Notes: a model not told the origin generated them from the sequence alone. A DNA stretch of 7,886 nt from Desulfovibrionaceae bacterium UBA930 (GCA_002293605.1 DBDO01000063.1:18889-26774); one strand, 5' to 3'. Counted from the first letter of the stretch, positions 1-6,357 are shown. Numbers and translations are program-made.

Positions 1-54
1 ATGTACATTCGCTCTAAGAGCTGCTTTTAAACTGGTCTGGTAGCTGCGTCAAAC

Positions 55-188
55 GGCCCTTTTTGCTGACTTGGCACGTCCTGTGCCTCGGCCTTCGGCT
101 CCCGCCCTGCGGGCGGTTCCCAATTCCGTTTCCAGCGAAATTGTCCGGTCGGGTACGATAAGCGTGCATTTCCTCCGCAAAAAGGGCC
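55..188. repeat. Structured non-coding element bounded by 12-bp inverted repeats
   Basis: The 12-mer GGCCCTTTTTGC at 55-66 is repeated perfectly in inverted orientation at 177-188, enclosing 110 bp. Inside are two compact hairpins: GGCAC/GTGCC (73-77 and 83-87, 5-nt loop) and CCGCCC/GGGCGG (102-107 and 111-116, 3-nt loop), plus a small GCC-TTC-GGC hairpin at 91-99. No convincing gene is visible: short readings exist on both strands but none has a recognisable domain or ribosome site. The left end of the window (1-43) could hold the last codons of an upstream gene, but I cannot tell which frame. The layout fits a dispersed intergenic repeat or a structured leader of the downstream rhuM gene. 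Which of these it is remains undecided; the repeats themselves are read directly. Confidence 0.5.
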
Positions 189-209
189 ATTTTTCTTTCC
201 CCCGCTGAA

Positions 210-214
210 AGAGG
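210..214 (+). promoter_or_regulatory. Ribosome binding site of rhuM
   Basis: AGAGG lies 6 nt before the ATG at 221. It supports that start for the RhuM-family gene and sits just outside the right arm of the inverted repeat ending at 188. Confidence 0.6.
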
Positions 215-220
215 CAAAAA

Positions 221-1228
221 ATGCCCAACCTTCCCCAGCAAAGCCAATTTCTCATCTATCGTACTGAAGACGGACGATTTAAAATCGATGTCCGCTTTGA
301 AGACGAAAGCGTCTGGCTCACCCAAAAAGGCATGGCGGAACTGTTCCAAAAAGATGTGCGAACCATCAGCGAGCACATCAAGTCCGTCTTTGATGAAGGC
401 GAACTTTTGCCCGAGGCAGTTATCCGGAAATTCCGGATAACTGCAAGTGACGGAAAAAACTATAAAACCCAACATTACAATTTGGATGTCATCATTTCCG
501 TTGGCTATCGGGTACGTTCGCTACGCGGCACGCAATTCCGCATCTGGGCCACACAGCAGCTTAGGGAGTTTATCGTCAAAGGTTTTGTGCTTGATGATGA
601 GCGGCTGAAAAACCCCGACCAGCCCTTCGACTACTTTGAAGAACTCCTGCGCCGCATACAAGATATACGAAGCTCAGAGCGGCGCTTTTATCAAAAAATC
701 ACCGACATTTACGCCACCAGCGTGGATTACGACCCCATTACGGAAGAAAGCATCACCTTTTTCAAAACTGTACAGAACAAGCTGCACTGGGCTGTAACCG
801 GCATGACTGCAGCGGAACTTATCCACAGCCGCGCAGATAGCTCCAAGCCATATATGGGCCTTACGACATGGCGCGGATCCAAGGTTCGCAAGCAGGATGT
901 AGGCACAGCCAAAAACTACCTGAGTGAAGAAGAACTCTTGGCGCTCAATACTCTTGTGGAACAATACCTGCTCTTTGCCGAGCGGCAGGCCCGCCGCCGC
1001 ACCGCCATGCATATGTCGGATTGGATTGCCAGGCTGGACGCCTTTCTCACGCTTAACGAAGAAAACATCCTTGTTCACGCCGGAAAAATTTCTCACGAGC
1101 TGGCCCTAACCCACGCGGAACAGGAATATGACAAGTTCCATCGGCAGCGGCAGCTGAAAGCTGGAAAACGCGAAAATGATTTTGACAAAGCCGTAAAGGC
1201 GTTGGCTGACGGGAAAAAATCAAAATAA
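221..1228 (+). CDS. rhuM: RhuM-family protein (Virulence_RhuM)
   Basis: Complete 335-residue protein of the RhuM family, first named from Salmonella pathogenicity island 3 and common in genomic islands and near type I restriction-modification loci. Its biochemical activity is not established. The family pattern is seen directly. The N-terminal winged-helix-like segment has WLTQKGMAELF (residues 32-42) and the turn HIKSVFDEGEL (52-62). The central conserved stretch YNLDVIISVGYRVRS (about 86-100) is followed by GTQFRIWATQQLREFIVKGF (103-122). The C-terminal half contains SSERRFYQKITDIYATSVDY (151-170), HWAVTGMTAAELIHSRAD (189-206) and a helical tail with a basic end. No signal peptide or membrane helix is seen, so it is cytoplasmic. 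The start is supported by AGAGG 6 nt upstream. Base composition lies between the AT-rich operon to its right and the GC-rich nickel genes. No restriction-modification gene is visible in the window. Family assignment is firm; function is not. Confidence 0.88.
   Translation: MPNLPQQSQFLIYRTEDGRFKIDVRFEDESVWLTQKGMAELFQKDVRTISEHIKSVFDEGELLPEAVIRKFRITASDGKNYKTQHYNLDVIISVGYRVRSLRGTQFRIWATQQLREFIVKGFVLDDERLKNPDQPFDYFEELLRRIQDIRSSERRFYQKITDIYATSVDYDPITEESITFFKTVQNKLHWAVTGMTAAELIHSRADSSKPYMGLTTWRGSKVRKQDVGTAKNYLSEEELLALNTLVEQYLLFAERQARRRTAMHMSDWIARLDAFLTLNEENILVHAGKISHELALTHAEQEYDKFHRQRQLKAGKRENDFDKAVKALADGKKSK
416..444. repeat. Perfect 29-bp palindrome inside rhuM
   Basis: GCAGTTATCCGGAA (416-429) and TTCCGGATAACTGC (431-444) are exact reverse complements around a single A at 430. 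It encodes the peptide AVIRKFRITA, which lies in a conserved part of the RhuM family. The RKFR core (CGG AAA TTC CGG) is self-complementary by codon choice, and matching V-I and I-T codons extend it outward. It could fold as a strong mRNA hairpin about 195 nt into the gene, or be a protein-binding site. Function is inference; the symmetry is directly seen. Confidence 0.85.
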
Positions 1229-1363
1229 GGGCGCAATAGCATTGCATATACGTAAAGCTGAAAAACAGCATAGCTAAAACATATTCATTTACAATGTATT
1301 ATTTTTTTCCACGATGATGCCAACCTATAAAACATGGGCATTTTATAAAAGTTCTCTTCTTTC
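1229..1363. other. Convergent intergenic region
   Basis: This is the tail-to-tail gap between rhuM (plus) and the membrane protein (minus). It contains a weak hairpin GCTG-AAAAA-CAGC (1257-1269) and an AT-rich inverted repeat TATAAAA / TTTTATA (1326-1332 and 1341-1347, 8-nt loop), with a T7 run at 1302-1308. None is a convincing intrinsic terminator, though one or both may serve that purpose. Composition changes sharply here to AT-rich DNA, so this is a plausible left edge of the acquired block. Confidence 0.35.
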
Positions 1364-2539
1364 CTACAAATGATTTTCTAACTCGATGTTTTTTTCATCT
1401 GAAGCAATTGACTTGATAGATTCAAAACGCATCTTGATTAATTCTCGCATCATATTAATCATACATGGATCCTCTGTTGAAAATCCGCTGCACTGAAAAA
1501 TATTATCTCGATTCTCTATATTTTCAAAGTTTGGCGGCATAAACACCATAGCTGCTTTTTTTGCTGTCCATACAATTTGAACGTTTCCACTCATAAGTTT
1601 GTCATTATCAAATCTTTTTACTTTCCAAAATTTTGTATAGCCGTGAAGACTTGCTAAATCTCGCATACATTTTTTAAGTATATCTCCATAGCCATTTCCA
1701 CACAATAAACTTTCACTCCAATCTGTTATTGTTTGTGTTTTATCAAAATCCCTTTTCAATTTTATAAATTCATCAACACTATATTTTTTTGCTTCATCAG
1801 AGTAGTGTTTATCAAAAAAATCCAAAAATTCTAATGGTTTTTCACTTGTAATAAGTTTAGTTGGGCAATCGTGTCGCTTTGCATCCGCAAGTAAAGTATC
1901 AAGCGGATAAGGACTAAAGTCAGTAGTAAGTCCAAAATAGGGAAACCATAGAACGAGTATTAATTGAGTTGACGGTTCTACATGACTTTTTTCTATAATT
2001 GGCTTTTGAATTTTTTTACAAAACTCGACCTCTTGATTAATTATGTCACAAGCAACATGCACAAACTCGCGAAAATCTGTAATTGAATTGCGTATTGTTT
2101 TTTCAACTCGTAATGTAACAGTATAGCTTAATATTCCAAAAATAACTCCAAAAATAGACAATGCATATGAAATTATATTAAAGCTATTTATTAATTCACT
2201 CGAATATGATGAGAGAACTATACACAATATGCATATAGCCAGAATAATAGAAAAAACTATCACAATAGAATGACGAAAATTAGTCCAAAACGACCTCCAT
2301 GAACTAATTATATTGTCTTTAATCATAATCATATTTCTATTTTTAACAAAATCACGTAGCAATATAAAATCAAAACATGTACTAATTACTATCAATAATA
2401 CCATTAGCATCAGTAAAATAGTGATTGATTTTCCCTGAAATGCAAGCATAAGCACAGCAAGGGCCATTAATAGCCATAAAGTTTTTGTAATAAAAGATAA
2501 AGACTTGAACAAAAAAGTAAATTTATCTTTCATCTCCAT
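1364..2539 (-). CDS. Unrecognised membrane protein with cytoplasmic C-terminal domain
   Basis: 391 residues; I do not recognise the family. Four hydrophobic segments are visible at about 19-35, 38-61, 90-112 and 120-143, as two hairpins separated by a basic loop (about 62-90). Next come a charged helical linker (about 144-185) and a soluble region of about 200 residues. The soluble part starts with a buried-strand-like stretch LILVLWFPYFGL (193-204) and later has VQIVWTAKKAAMVFMPPNF (320-338) and CSGFSTEDPCMINMMREL (350-367). No Walker, nuclease or protease motif is evident. The start at 2539 is preceded by GGAGG with 4-nt spacing; an in-frame ATG at 2533 has 10-nt spacing and is equally possible. 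The gene overlaps the end of the ATPase gene by 17 nt, which points to translational coupling and co-expression with the importer. It is the most AT-rich gene in the window by eye. It could be an accessory or sensor subunit of the transporter, or simply island cargo. Confidence 0.8.
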   Translation of the reverse strand: MEMKDKFTFLFKSLSFITKTLWLLMALAVLMLAFQGKSITILLMLMVLLIVISTCFDFILLRDFVKNRNMIMIKDNIISSWRSFWTNFRHSIVIVFSIILAICILCIVLSSYSSELINSFNIISYALSIFGVIFGILSYTVTLRVEKTIRNSITDFREFVHVACDIINQEVEFCKKIQKPIIEKSHVEPSTQLILVLWFPYFGLTTDFSPYPLDTLLADAKRHDCPTKLITSEKPLEFLDFFDKHYSDEAKKYSVDEFIKLKRDFDKTQTITDWSESLLCGNGYGDILKKCMRDLASLHGYTKFWKVKRFDNDKLMSGNVQIVWTAKKAAMVFMPPNFENIENRDNIFQCSGFSTEDPCMINMMRELIKMRFESIKSIASDEKNIELENHL

Positions 2540-3299
2540 TTGGCCTCCATAATTTATTCACATGAATGCGAATAGATTTTACCAAATCTATGAATGAATT
2601 CATGTATCTTATTTCTGAAGAACGCGGGCGAGGCAAGTCAATTTTAAAGCATTCGGCAACTCTGGCAGGCCGTTCTGTCAGCACAATCAGGTAGTCGCTT
2701 AAATATATTGCTTCTTCAATATTATGACTGACAACCAGAGCAGAGAGCTCACGTACTTCTATTTGATGGCAAAATAAATTATTCAAATTTCGTCTGGTAA
2801 CTTCATCAAGTCCAGTAAATGCCTCATCGAAAAAAACCAGTTCCGTTGCACAGGCTAGTGCGCGACCTATGCTAATACGGGCTTGCATGCCACCTGAAAG
2901 CTCTGTCGGTAAGAAATCAGCAAAGTCACTGAGTCCCATTTTATGTAAATATGACCTTGCTATTCTATTACTATCAGGAAGATTCAGTAACTCAAGCCCA
3001 AAGGCGATATTTTCAAGCGCCGTTTTCCATGGAAGCAAGGCTGAAGATTGAAATACTATGGGAATAGCTGGAAAAGAATCACTCTTCGGATAGCGGACTA
3101 CGCCTGTACTGGGCTCTTCTATACCTGCCAGTATTCTTAAGAGTGTACTTTTCCCGCTTCCTGACGGGCCTATGATGCCAACGACCTTTCCCTGGGGAAT
3201 TTCCAGCGAAATCTCGCCTAAAACATCAATAAACTCCCCATTTGGCTGAGAATAACATTTTGTTATTCCTTGAGCATGACAAGATACAGCTTGTGACAT
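2523..3299 (-). CDS. ABC importer ATPase, nitrate/taurine/thiamine-precursor class
   Basis: 258-residue nucleotide-binding subunit that would power uptake at the cytoplasmic face of the membrane. All motifs are intact: Walker A GPSGSGKST (44-52), Q-loop Q84 in VFQSSALLPW, signature LSGGMQAR (134-141), Walker B LVFFDE (154-159), D-loop GLDE (163-166) and switch histidine H192 in VSHNIEEAIYLSD. The last phrase, and the ALLPWKTALENIAFGLE segment, are characteristic of the SsuB/TauB/NrtD/ThiZ branch. It starts 3 nt after the solute-binding protein gene stops. An AAGG lies only 1 nt from the ATG, so initiation probably relies on coupling. Length is normal for the branch. The role as importer ATPase is firm; the substrate cannot be read from this subunit. 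Confidence 0.93.
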   Translation of the reverse strand: MSQAVSCHAQGITKCYSQPNGEFIDVLGEISLEIPQGKVVGIIGPSGSGKSTLLRILAGIEEPSTGVVRYPKSDSFPAIPIVFQSSALLPWKTALENIAFGLELLNLPDSNRIARSYLHKMGLSDFADFLPTELSGGMQARISIGRALACATELVFFDEAFTGLDEVTRRNLNNLFCHQIEVRELSALVVSHNIEEAIYLSDYLIVLTERPARVAECFKIDLPRPRSSEIRYMNSFIDLVKSIRIHVNKLWRPNGDER

Positions 3300-3302
3300 A
3301 CC

Positions 3303-4283
3303 TTATTCCAAAGATATATGAGTAAATACAGACCTAGCTGGGATTGTACTCTGGATAATCCCTACCGACTCATAGCCTGAAAGAACCTCTTTCCATTTTG
3401 ATTCTGACTGAGAAAAAATCTCTACTTTTTGACTGGTAGATATCCATTTGAGTTGTTCTTGAAATGTAGCAAGAGCAATCTTTTCATTTGTTTCTACATA
3501 CTTTTGCTTAAGTATAGCGATAGCTTCCTCAGGATTAGCAATAGCAGCTTCCCAGCCTTTTTTTGAAGCCCTCAAAAACGCCTTTATTATATCTTGATTA
3601 TTTTTTATAAAATCATTATTTGCTATTATATTTGAACCATACCCAATTACACCAAAATCTTTTACAAGAATGCGGTTTACTTTATATCCTTGCGATTCAA
3701 GAACAATAGGCATATTATATGCATAATTGTAAAGCGCATCAATTTGTTTAGTCAATAGAGGTTGAAGCTCCCATCCAACACTTATCTCTTGGACTTTTTC
3801 AGGTTCGAGACTATTAGCCTGCATCATAGCTAAATATTCTTTGTGGGAAATATCATAATGTCTGACACCTAGTTTTTTCCCATACAGATCCCTGGGTACT
3901 TTGATATTTAATTCGTCTAATGAAAAAATCGCTGTAACAGCATCTTGTTCAACCATTGCAATTGATGTAATAGGAATATTCGCCTCTATAGCAGTAGCTG
4001 TAGCAGCAGCATTACACGTCCCAATTTTATATTCACCTTTTCCTATCAGCTTTGCTGATGTCTCAGCCCCTTGCCCTTCTATAATATTTATTTTTATTCC
4101 TTCTGCCTCATAAAATCCTTTTACATCAGCTAATACATATGGAGAATAAAAACTTTCCATTTTCCAATCTAATAATAGCGTAAGCTCTTGTACTTCTTTT
4201 CCATTACCATTATTTCGAGTGAACACATAGGCGCAAATTGATATTACTATAACTATAACACCAATAATACTTTTTTTCATCAT
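3303..4283 (-). CDS. ABC importer solute-binding protein, NMT1/THI5-like
   Basis: 326 residues. It would capture the substrate outside the cytoplasmic membrane and deliver it to the permease. The N-terminus (MMKKS, then a hydrophobic stretch to about residue 21) is a signal peptide or uncleaved anchor. The only nearby cysteine (C17, in VISIC) does not form a good lipobox. The mature part begins with LTLLLDWKMESFYSPYVLADVKGFYEAEG (about 34-62), the pattern of ThiY/NMT1-THI5-like and SsuA-like proteins. It continues with IPITSIAMVEQDAVTAIFSL (103-122), a YGKKLGV motif (134-140) and SKKGWEAAIANPEEAIAIL (240-258). The TxxLLDW opening and the DALYNYAYNMPIVLE region (182-196) suggest a thiamine-pyrimidine precursor, but nitrate, sulfonate or another small organic is possible. 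GAGG lies 5 nt before the first ATG (8 nt before the second, at 4280). It sits 12 nt downstream of the permease gene. Confidence 0.88.
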   Translation of the reverse strand: MMKKSIIGVIVIVISICAYVFTRNNGNGKEVQELTLLLDWKMESFYSPYVLADVKGFYEAEGIKINIIEGQGAETSAKLIGKGEYKIGTCNAAATATAIEANIPITSIAMVEQDAVTAIFSLDELNIKVPRDLYGKKLGVRHYDISHKEYLAMMQANSLEPEKVQEISVGWELQPLLTKQIDALYNYAYNMPIVLESQGYKVNRILVKDFGVIGYGSNIIANNDFIKNNQDIIKAFLRASKKGWEAAIANPEEAIAILKQKYVETNEKIALATFQEQLKWISTSQKVEIFSQSESKWKEVLSGYESVGIIQSTIPARSVFTHISLE

Positions 4284-4295
4284 GACATCCTCATA

Positions 4296-5066
4296 TTAAA
4301 GTGTTGAAACCGAATGAGAAGACAAGCTTTCATGCCATGGAATAAGTTTTTTCTCAGCATATCTCCATCCAACATCCATTACCATGCCGATTAGACCTAA
4401 AACGATTAAGCATGCAAATGTCAGATCAATTGAAAATTGTGAATTTGCAATTAAAATCAATCTTCCCAGACCGAAAGATGAACCAACAAATTCACCAATA
4501 ACAGCTCCAACAATACTTAATGTTGATGCTGTTCTAATAGCTGGAAATAAAAACGGTAGTGCATAGAGGAATCTAATATGTAAAACAATCTGCTGAGCGG
4601 AAATTCGTAATGCTCTGAATGTCAAAATCATTTCATTCGGTACAGAATTTAATCCTTTATATGTCGATATAAATATTGGAAATATTGCAATTAAACAGGC
4701 CATTATAATTTTTGAACTTATTCCAAACCCAAACCATACTACCAAAAGCGGAGCAATGGCTTCTTTCGGAAAAGACTGAAAACCAACTAAAATAGCTTGA
4801 CATGATTTATTTACTTTTGGAAAAAGCTGAAAGAGAAGTGCAATACCTACACCTAGAAGTGTTGCAAGAATAAGACCTAAGAAGGCTTCTGAAAAAGTGA
4901 CAAAAGCATTTTTAAGCAATAAATCGATATCAACAAAAATTCTTAAAAATATTTTACTGGGAGCTGGCAAAATATAAGGAGCAACATCAAAAAAAATAAC
5001 TACAAGCTCCCATAGTATCAGGAGAGCCGTTACGACATAGAGAGCAGGATGAATTTTTATTTTCAT
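4296..5066 (-). CDS. ABC importer permease (binding-protein-dependent)
   Basis: 256-residue inner-membrane permease of the SsuC/TauC/ThiX class (BPD_transp_1 fold). Visible landmarks are an N-terminal helix (about 8-26), the family phrase LPAPSKIF (33-40), several further helices, the phrase VVWFGFG (109-115) typical of this branch, and the cytoplasmic coupling loop around FRALRISAQQIVLHIRFLYALPFLFPAIR (150-178). In that loop the usual glycine after RAL is replaced (RALRIS instead of RALGAS), a mild departure from the EAA consensus. I chose ATG at 5066, giving MKIKIHPALY. The frame also opens at a GTG at 5162, but that extension would be translated from the GC hairpin and promoter region and is unlike the family. 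A weak AGG lies 10 nt before the ATG. First gene of the minus-strand operon. Confidence 0.9.
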   Translation of the reverse strand: MKIKIHPALYVVTALLILWELVVIFFDVAPYILPAPSKIFLRIFVDIDLLLKNAFVTFSEAFLGLILATLLGVGIALLFQLFPKVNKSCQAILVGFQSFPKEAIAPLLVVWFGFGISSKIIMACLIAIFPIFISTYKGLNSVPNEMILTFRALRISAQQIVLHIRFLYALPFLFPAIRTASTLSIVGAVIGEFVGSSFGLGRLILIANSQFSIDLTFACLIVLGLIGMVMDVGWRYAEKKLIPWHESLSSHSVSTL

Positions 5067-5093
5067 GTGATTTTTACCTGGCAGTGTCGTCAG

Positions 5094-5122
5094 ATTATAT
5101 TGCTGCCGCGCGGCAGAAAGAA
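5094..5122 (-). promoter_or_regulatory. Candidate promoter of the ABC importer operon
   Basis: On the minus strand a perfect TATAAT (5094-5099) lies about 28 nt before the permease ATG. With 17-bp spacing the -35 position (5117-5122) reads TTCTTT, a poor match, so the promoter would need help or be weak. The spacer is filled by the perfect 14-bp palindrome CTGCCGCGCGGCAG (5103-5116), a natural operator position for a repressor or a MerR-like activator. No TPP riboswitch consensus is seen between the promoter and the start. Confidence 0.4.
5103..5116. promoter_or_regulatory. 14-bp perfect palindrome, candidate operator
   Basis: CTGCCGCGCGGCAG is identical on both strands and lies exactly between the putative -35 and -10 of the minus-strand operon promoter. 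Its high GC content contrasts with the adjoining AT-rich transporter genes. Binding of a dimeric regulator is an inference from position and symmetry. Confidence 0.4.
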
Positions 5123-5123
5123 C

Positions 5124-5160
5124 GAAACGGCCCCGCCCCCTTGCGGGGCAGGGCCGTTTC
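5124..5160. terminator. Strong GC hairpin, possible terminator
   Basis: The arms 5124-5139 and 5145-5160 (outer parts GAAACGGCCC and GGGCCGTTTC) pair over 16 bp with one mismatch (C5134/A5150) and a 5-nt loop. The tail is not a clean T run in either direction: the plus side ends TTTCACAAAA, the minus side reads TTTCGTTCTTTC. It lies upstream of both divergent genes. It could stop read-through from transcripts initiated further right on the minus strand, or be the leftover terminator of a gene that once lay next to the nickel cluster. Confidence 0.5.
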
Positions 5161-5195
5161 ACAAAAGAAGACAGAGGACGCGAAAAAGCTTACGG

Positions 5196-5205
5196 AACGC
5201 GCGTT
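5196..5205. repeat. 10-bp palindrome AACGCGCGTT
   Basis: Perfect palindrome in the divergent control region, 15 nt before the GT tract. It may be a binding site or coincidence; no partner copy is seen nearby. Confidence 0.25.
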
Positions 5206-5216
5206 ACATGGCGCTG

Positions 5217-5250
<34 letters not shown>

Positions 5251-5276
5251 CAAAAAGCGGACCAAAAGCCTTAATT

Positions 5277-5305
5277 TTGACCGCACCTGTCCACACCGGT
5301 ATACG
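5277..5305 (+). promoter_or_regulatory. Candidate sigma70 promoter of the nickel transport operon
   Basis: TTGACC (5277-5282) and TATACG (5300-5305) are separated by exactly 17 bp; they match consensus at 5 of 6 and 4 of 6 positions. Transcription would begin near 5312, giving an unusually long leader of about 250 nt before nikK. The -10 is overlapped by an imperfect inverted repeat (5298-5325), a layout suited to repression. Confidence 0.4.
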
Positions 5306-5325
5306 AATACGCTGCATCATACACC
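5298..5325. promoter_or_regulatory. Imperfect inverted repeat, candidate nickel-regulator operator
   Basis: GGTATACGA (5298-5306) and TCATACACC (5317-5325) are reverse complements at 7 of 9 positions around a 10-nt centre. The right arm contains TCATAC, the half-site of the E. coli NikR operator (GTATGA-N16-TCATAC). The left arm has GTAT but then diverges, and the spacing is shorter than in E. coli. Overlap with a candidate -10 and position upstream of a nickel importer favour a metal-responsive repressor, but binding is inference. Confidence 0.35.
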
Positions 5326-5414
5326 CGCTCTGAATAAAAGGAAATATGAATTTTTCAGCAAGCTACACGAAGAGAAAAATCAATTCAAGAAAATTTGAGC
5401 GATTTTATAAAAAT

Positions 5415-5443
5415 TTTACATAGATTATAATATATTGTATTGT
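5415..5443 (+). promoter_or_regulatory. Second candidate promoter upstream of nikK
   Basis: TTTACA (5415-5420) and TATTGT (5438-5443) with 17-bp spacing lie in a very AT-rich stretch (about 5340-5475). A TATAAT also occurs at 5426-5431, without a good -35. This would give a leader of about 115 nt to nikK. AT-rich DNA yields such matches easily, so it is weaker evidence than its score suggests. Confidence 0.25.
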
Positions 5444-5565
5444 ACATATATAGCCCCTGCTTTTTTTGTATACTTTTTTTGTAAAGGTGCTACTCTGCCC
5501 CGGACGCGTCTTCCCAATAAAGGATTATCCTGCACAACCGCCTAACCGCACGCAAGGAGTCTGCA

Positions 5566-6336
5566 ATGTGGAAACTTCCGTTGGCCTGCTGTCTTTTCAT
5601 CGTCACGCTGGCCGGTTCGGCCGCAGCCCATTTCGGCATGGCCATCCCTTCGGCAAGCACGGTCGAAGACGCCAAGGGCGCAACGATCAGTCTTGATTTT
5701 TCCTTCAGCCATCCCATGGAAATGATCGGCATGCCGCTGGTCAAGCCCAAGTCGGTGCGCGCCTTTGTCAACGGCAAGCCCGAAGACCTCGGCCCGAGCC
5801 TGCAAGCTTCCAAAGTTATGGATCACGATGCCTGGAAGGCCTCCTACACCATCAAAAAACCCGGCGTCCACCACTTTGTCATGGAACCCACGCCCTACTG
5901 GGAACCTGCGGAAGACTGCTTCATCATCCACTACACCAAGACCTGCGTTGCCGCCTTTGGCGAAGAAGAAGGCTGGGAGACCCCGCTCGGCATCAGAACG
6001 GAAATAGTGCCCCTCACCCGTCCTTTCGGCAACTATGCCGGAAACGTCTTTCAGGGACAGGTGCTGCTTGACGGCAAGCCCGTGCCCGGCGCGCAGGTGG
6101 AAATTGAGTACTACAACAAGGACAAAAAATACGTATCCCCCAATGAATACATGGTCGCCCAGGTGGTCAGGGCGGACAAAAACGGCGTATTCACCTACGG
6201 CATTCCCTTTGCCGGATGGTGGGGCTTTGCGGCCCTGAACACGGCCAAGGAAAAAATCAAGCACGAAGGCACACCCAAAGATGTGGAAATCGGCGCGGTG
6301 CTGTGGACGGAATTCATTGATCCCGTGAAGAAGTAA
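5566..6336 (+). CDS. nikK: Periplasmic nickel-transport component NikK (DUF4198)
   Basis: 256 residues, DUF4198 family, the extracytoplasmic partner found with NikM/NikL in energy-coupling-factor nickel importers. A signal peptide is clear: MWK, a hydrophobic core (about 5-17) and an AAA-H junction predicting cleavage after A21, so the exported protein would begin HFGMAIP. Further histidines (H49, H87, H102-H103, H122) could help handle metal. Family features include the SxDFSFSHPMEM segment (42-53), GVHHFVMEPTPYWEP (100-114) and a later carboxypeptidase-regulatory-like beta domain with GQVLLDGKPVPGAQVEIEYYN (164-184). Start: AAGGAG (5554-5559) lies 6 nt before the ATG. Codon choice is GC-rich and unlike the minus-strand operon. 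It is the first gene of the nickel cluster, divergent from the ABC importer. Its precise role (capture or delivery of Ni2+) is not settled for the family. Confidence 0.85.
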   Translation: MWKLPLACCLFIVTLAGSAAAHFGMAIPSASTVEDAKGATISLDFSFSHPMEMIGMPLVKPKSVRAFVNGKPEDLGPSLQASKVMDHDAWKASYTIKKPGVHHFVMEPTPYWEPAEDCFIIHYTKTCVAAFGEEEGWETPLGIRTEIVPLTRPFGNYAGNVFQGQVLLDGKPVPGAQVEIEYYNKDKKYVSPNEYMVAQVVRADKNGVFTYGIPFAGWWGFAALNTAKEKIKHEGTPKDVEIGAVLWTEFIDPVKK

Positions 6337-6352
6337 GTGAGTAAGTAGGTAA
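6333..6352 (+). repeat. GTRR tetranucleotide repeat carrying the nikK stop
   Basis: Five consecutive 4-mers, GTAA GTGA GTAA GTAG GTAA, begin at the last codon junction of nikK. Because the period is 4, stop codons appear in all three frames (TAA 6334, TGA 6338, TAA 6342, in-frame TAG 6346, TAA 6350). This seals translation completely. Confidence 0.6.
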
Positions 6353-6357
6353 CCTTT

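Noticed and set aside
100..170. tRNA-like GGTTCCCAATTCC string
   Set aside because: No acceptor stem, D arm or anticodon arm can be built around it.
14..475. 153-residue minus-strand frame across the left repeat and the start of rhuM
   Set aside because: It lies antisense to a well-supported family gene for half its length and over hairpins for the rest; no domain or ribosome site supports it.
5346..5423. 25-residue small reading frame (MNFSASYTKR start) in the nikK leader, preceded by AAAAGGA
   Set aside because: Ribosome-site spacing of 3 nt is too short, the region is so AT-rich that lysine/phenylalanine frames arise by chance, and nothing suggests a leader peptide.
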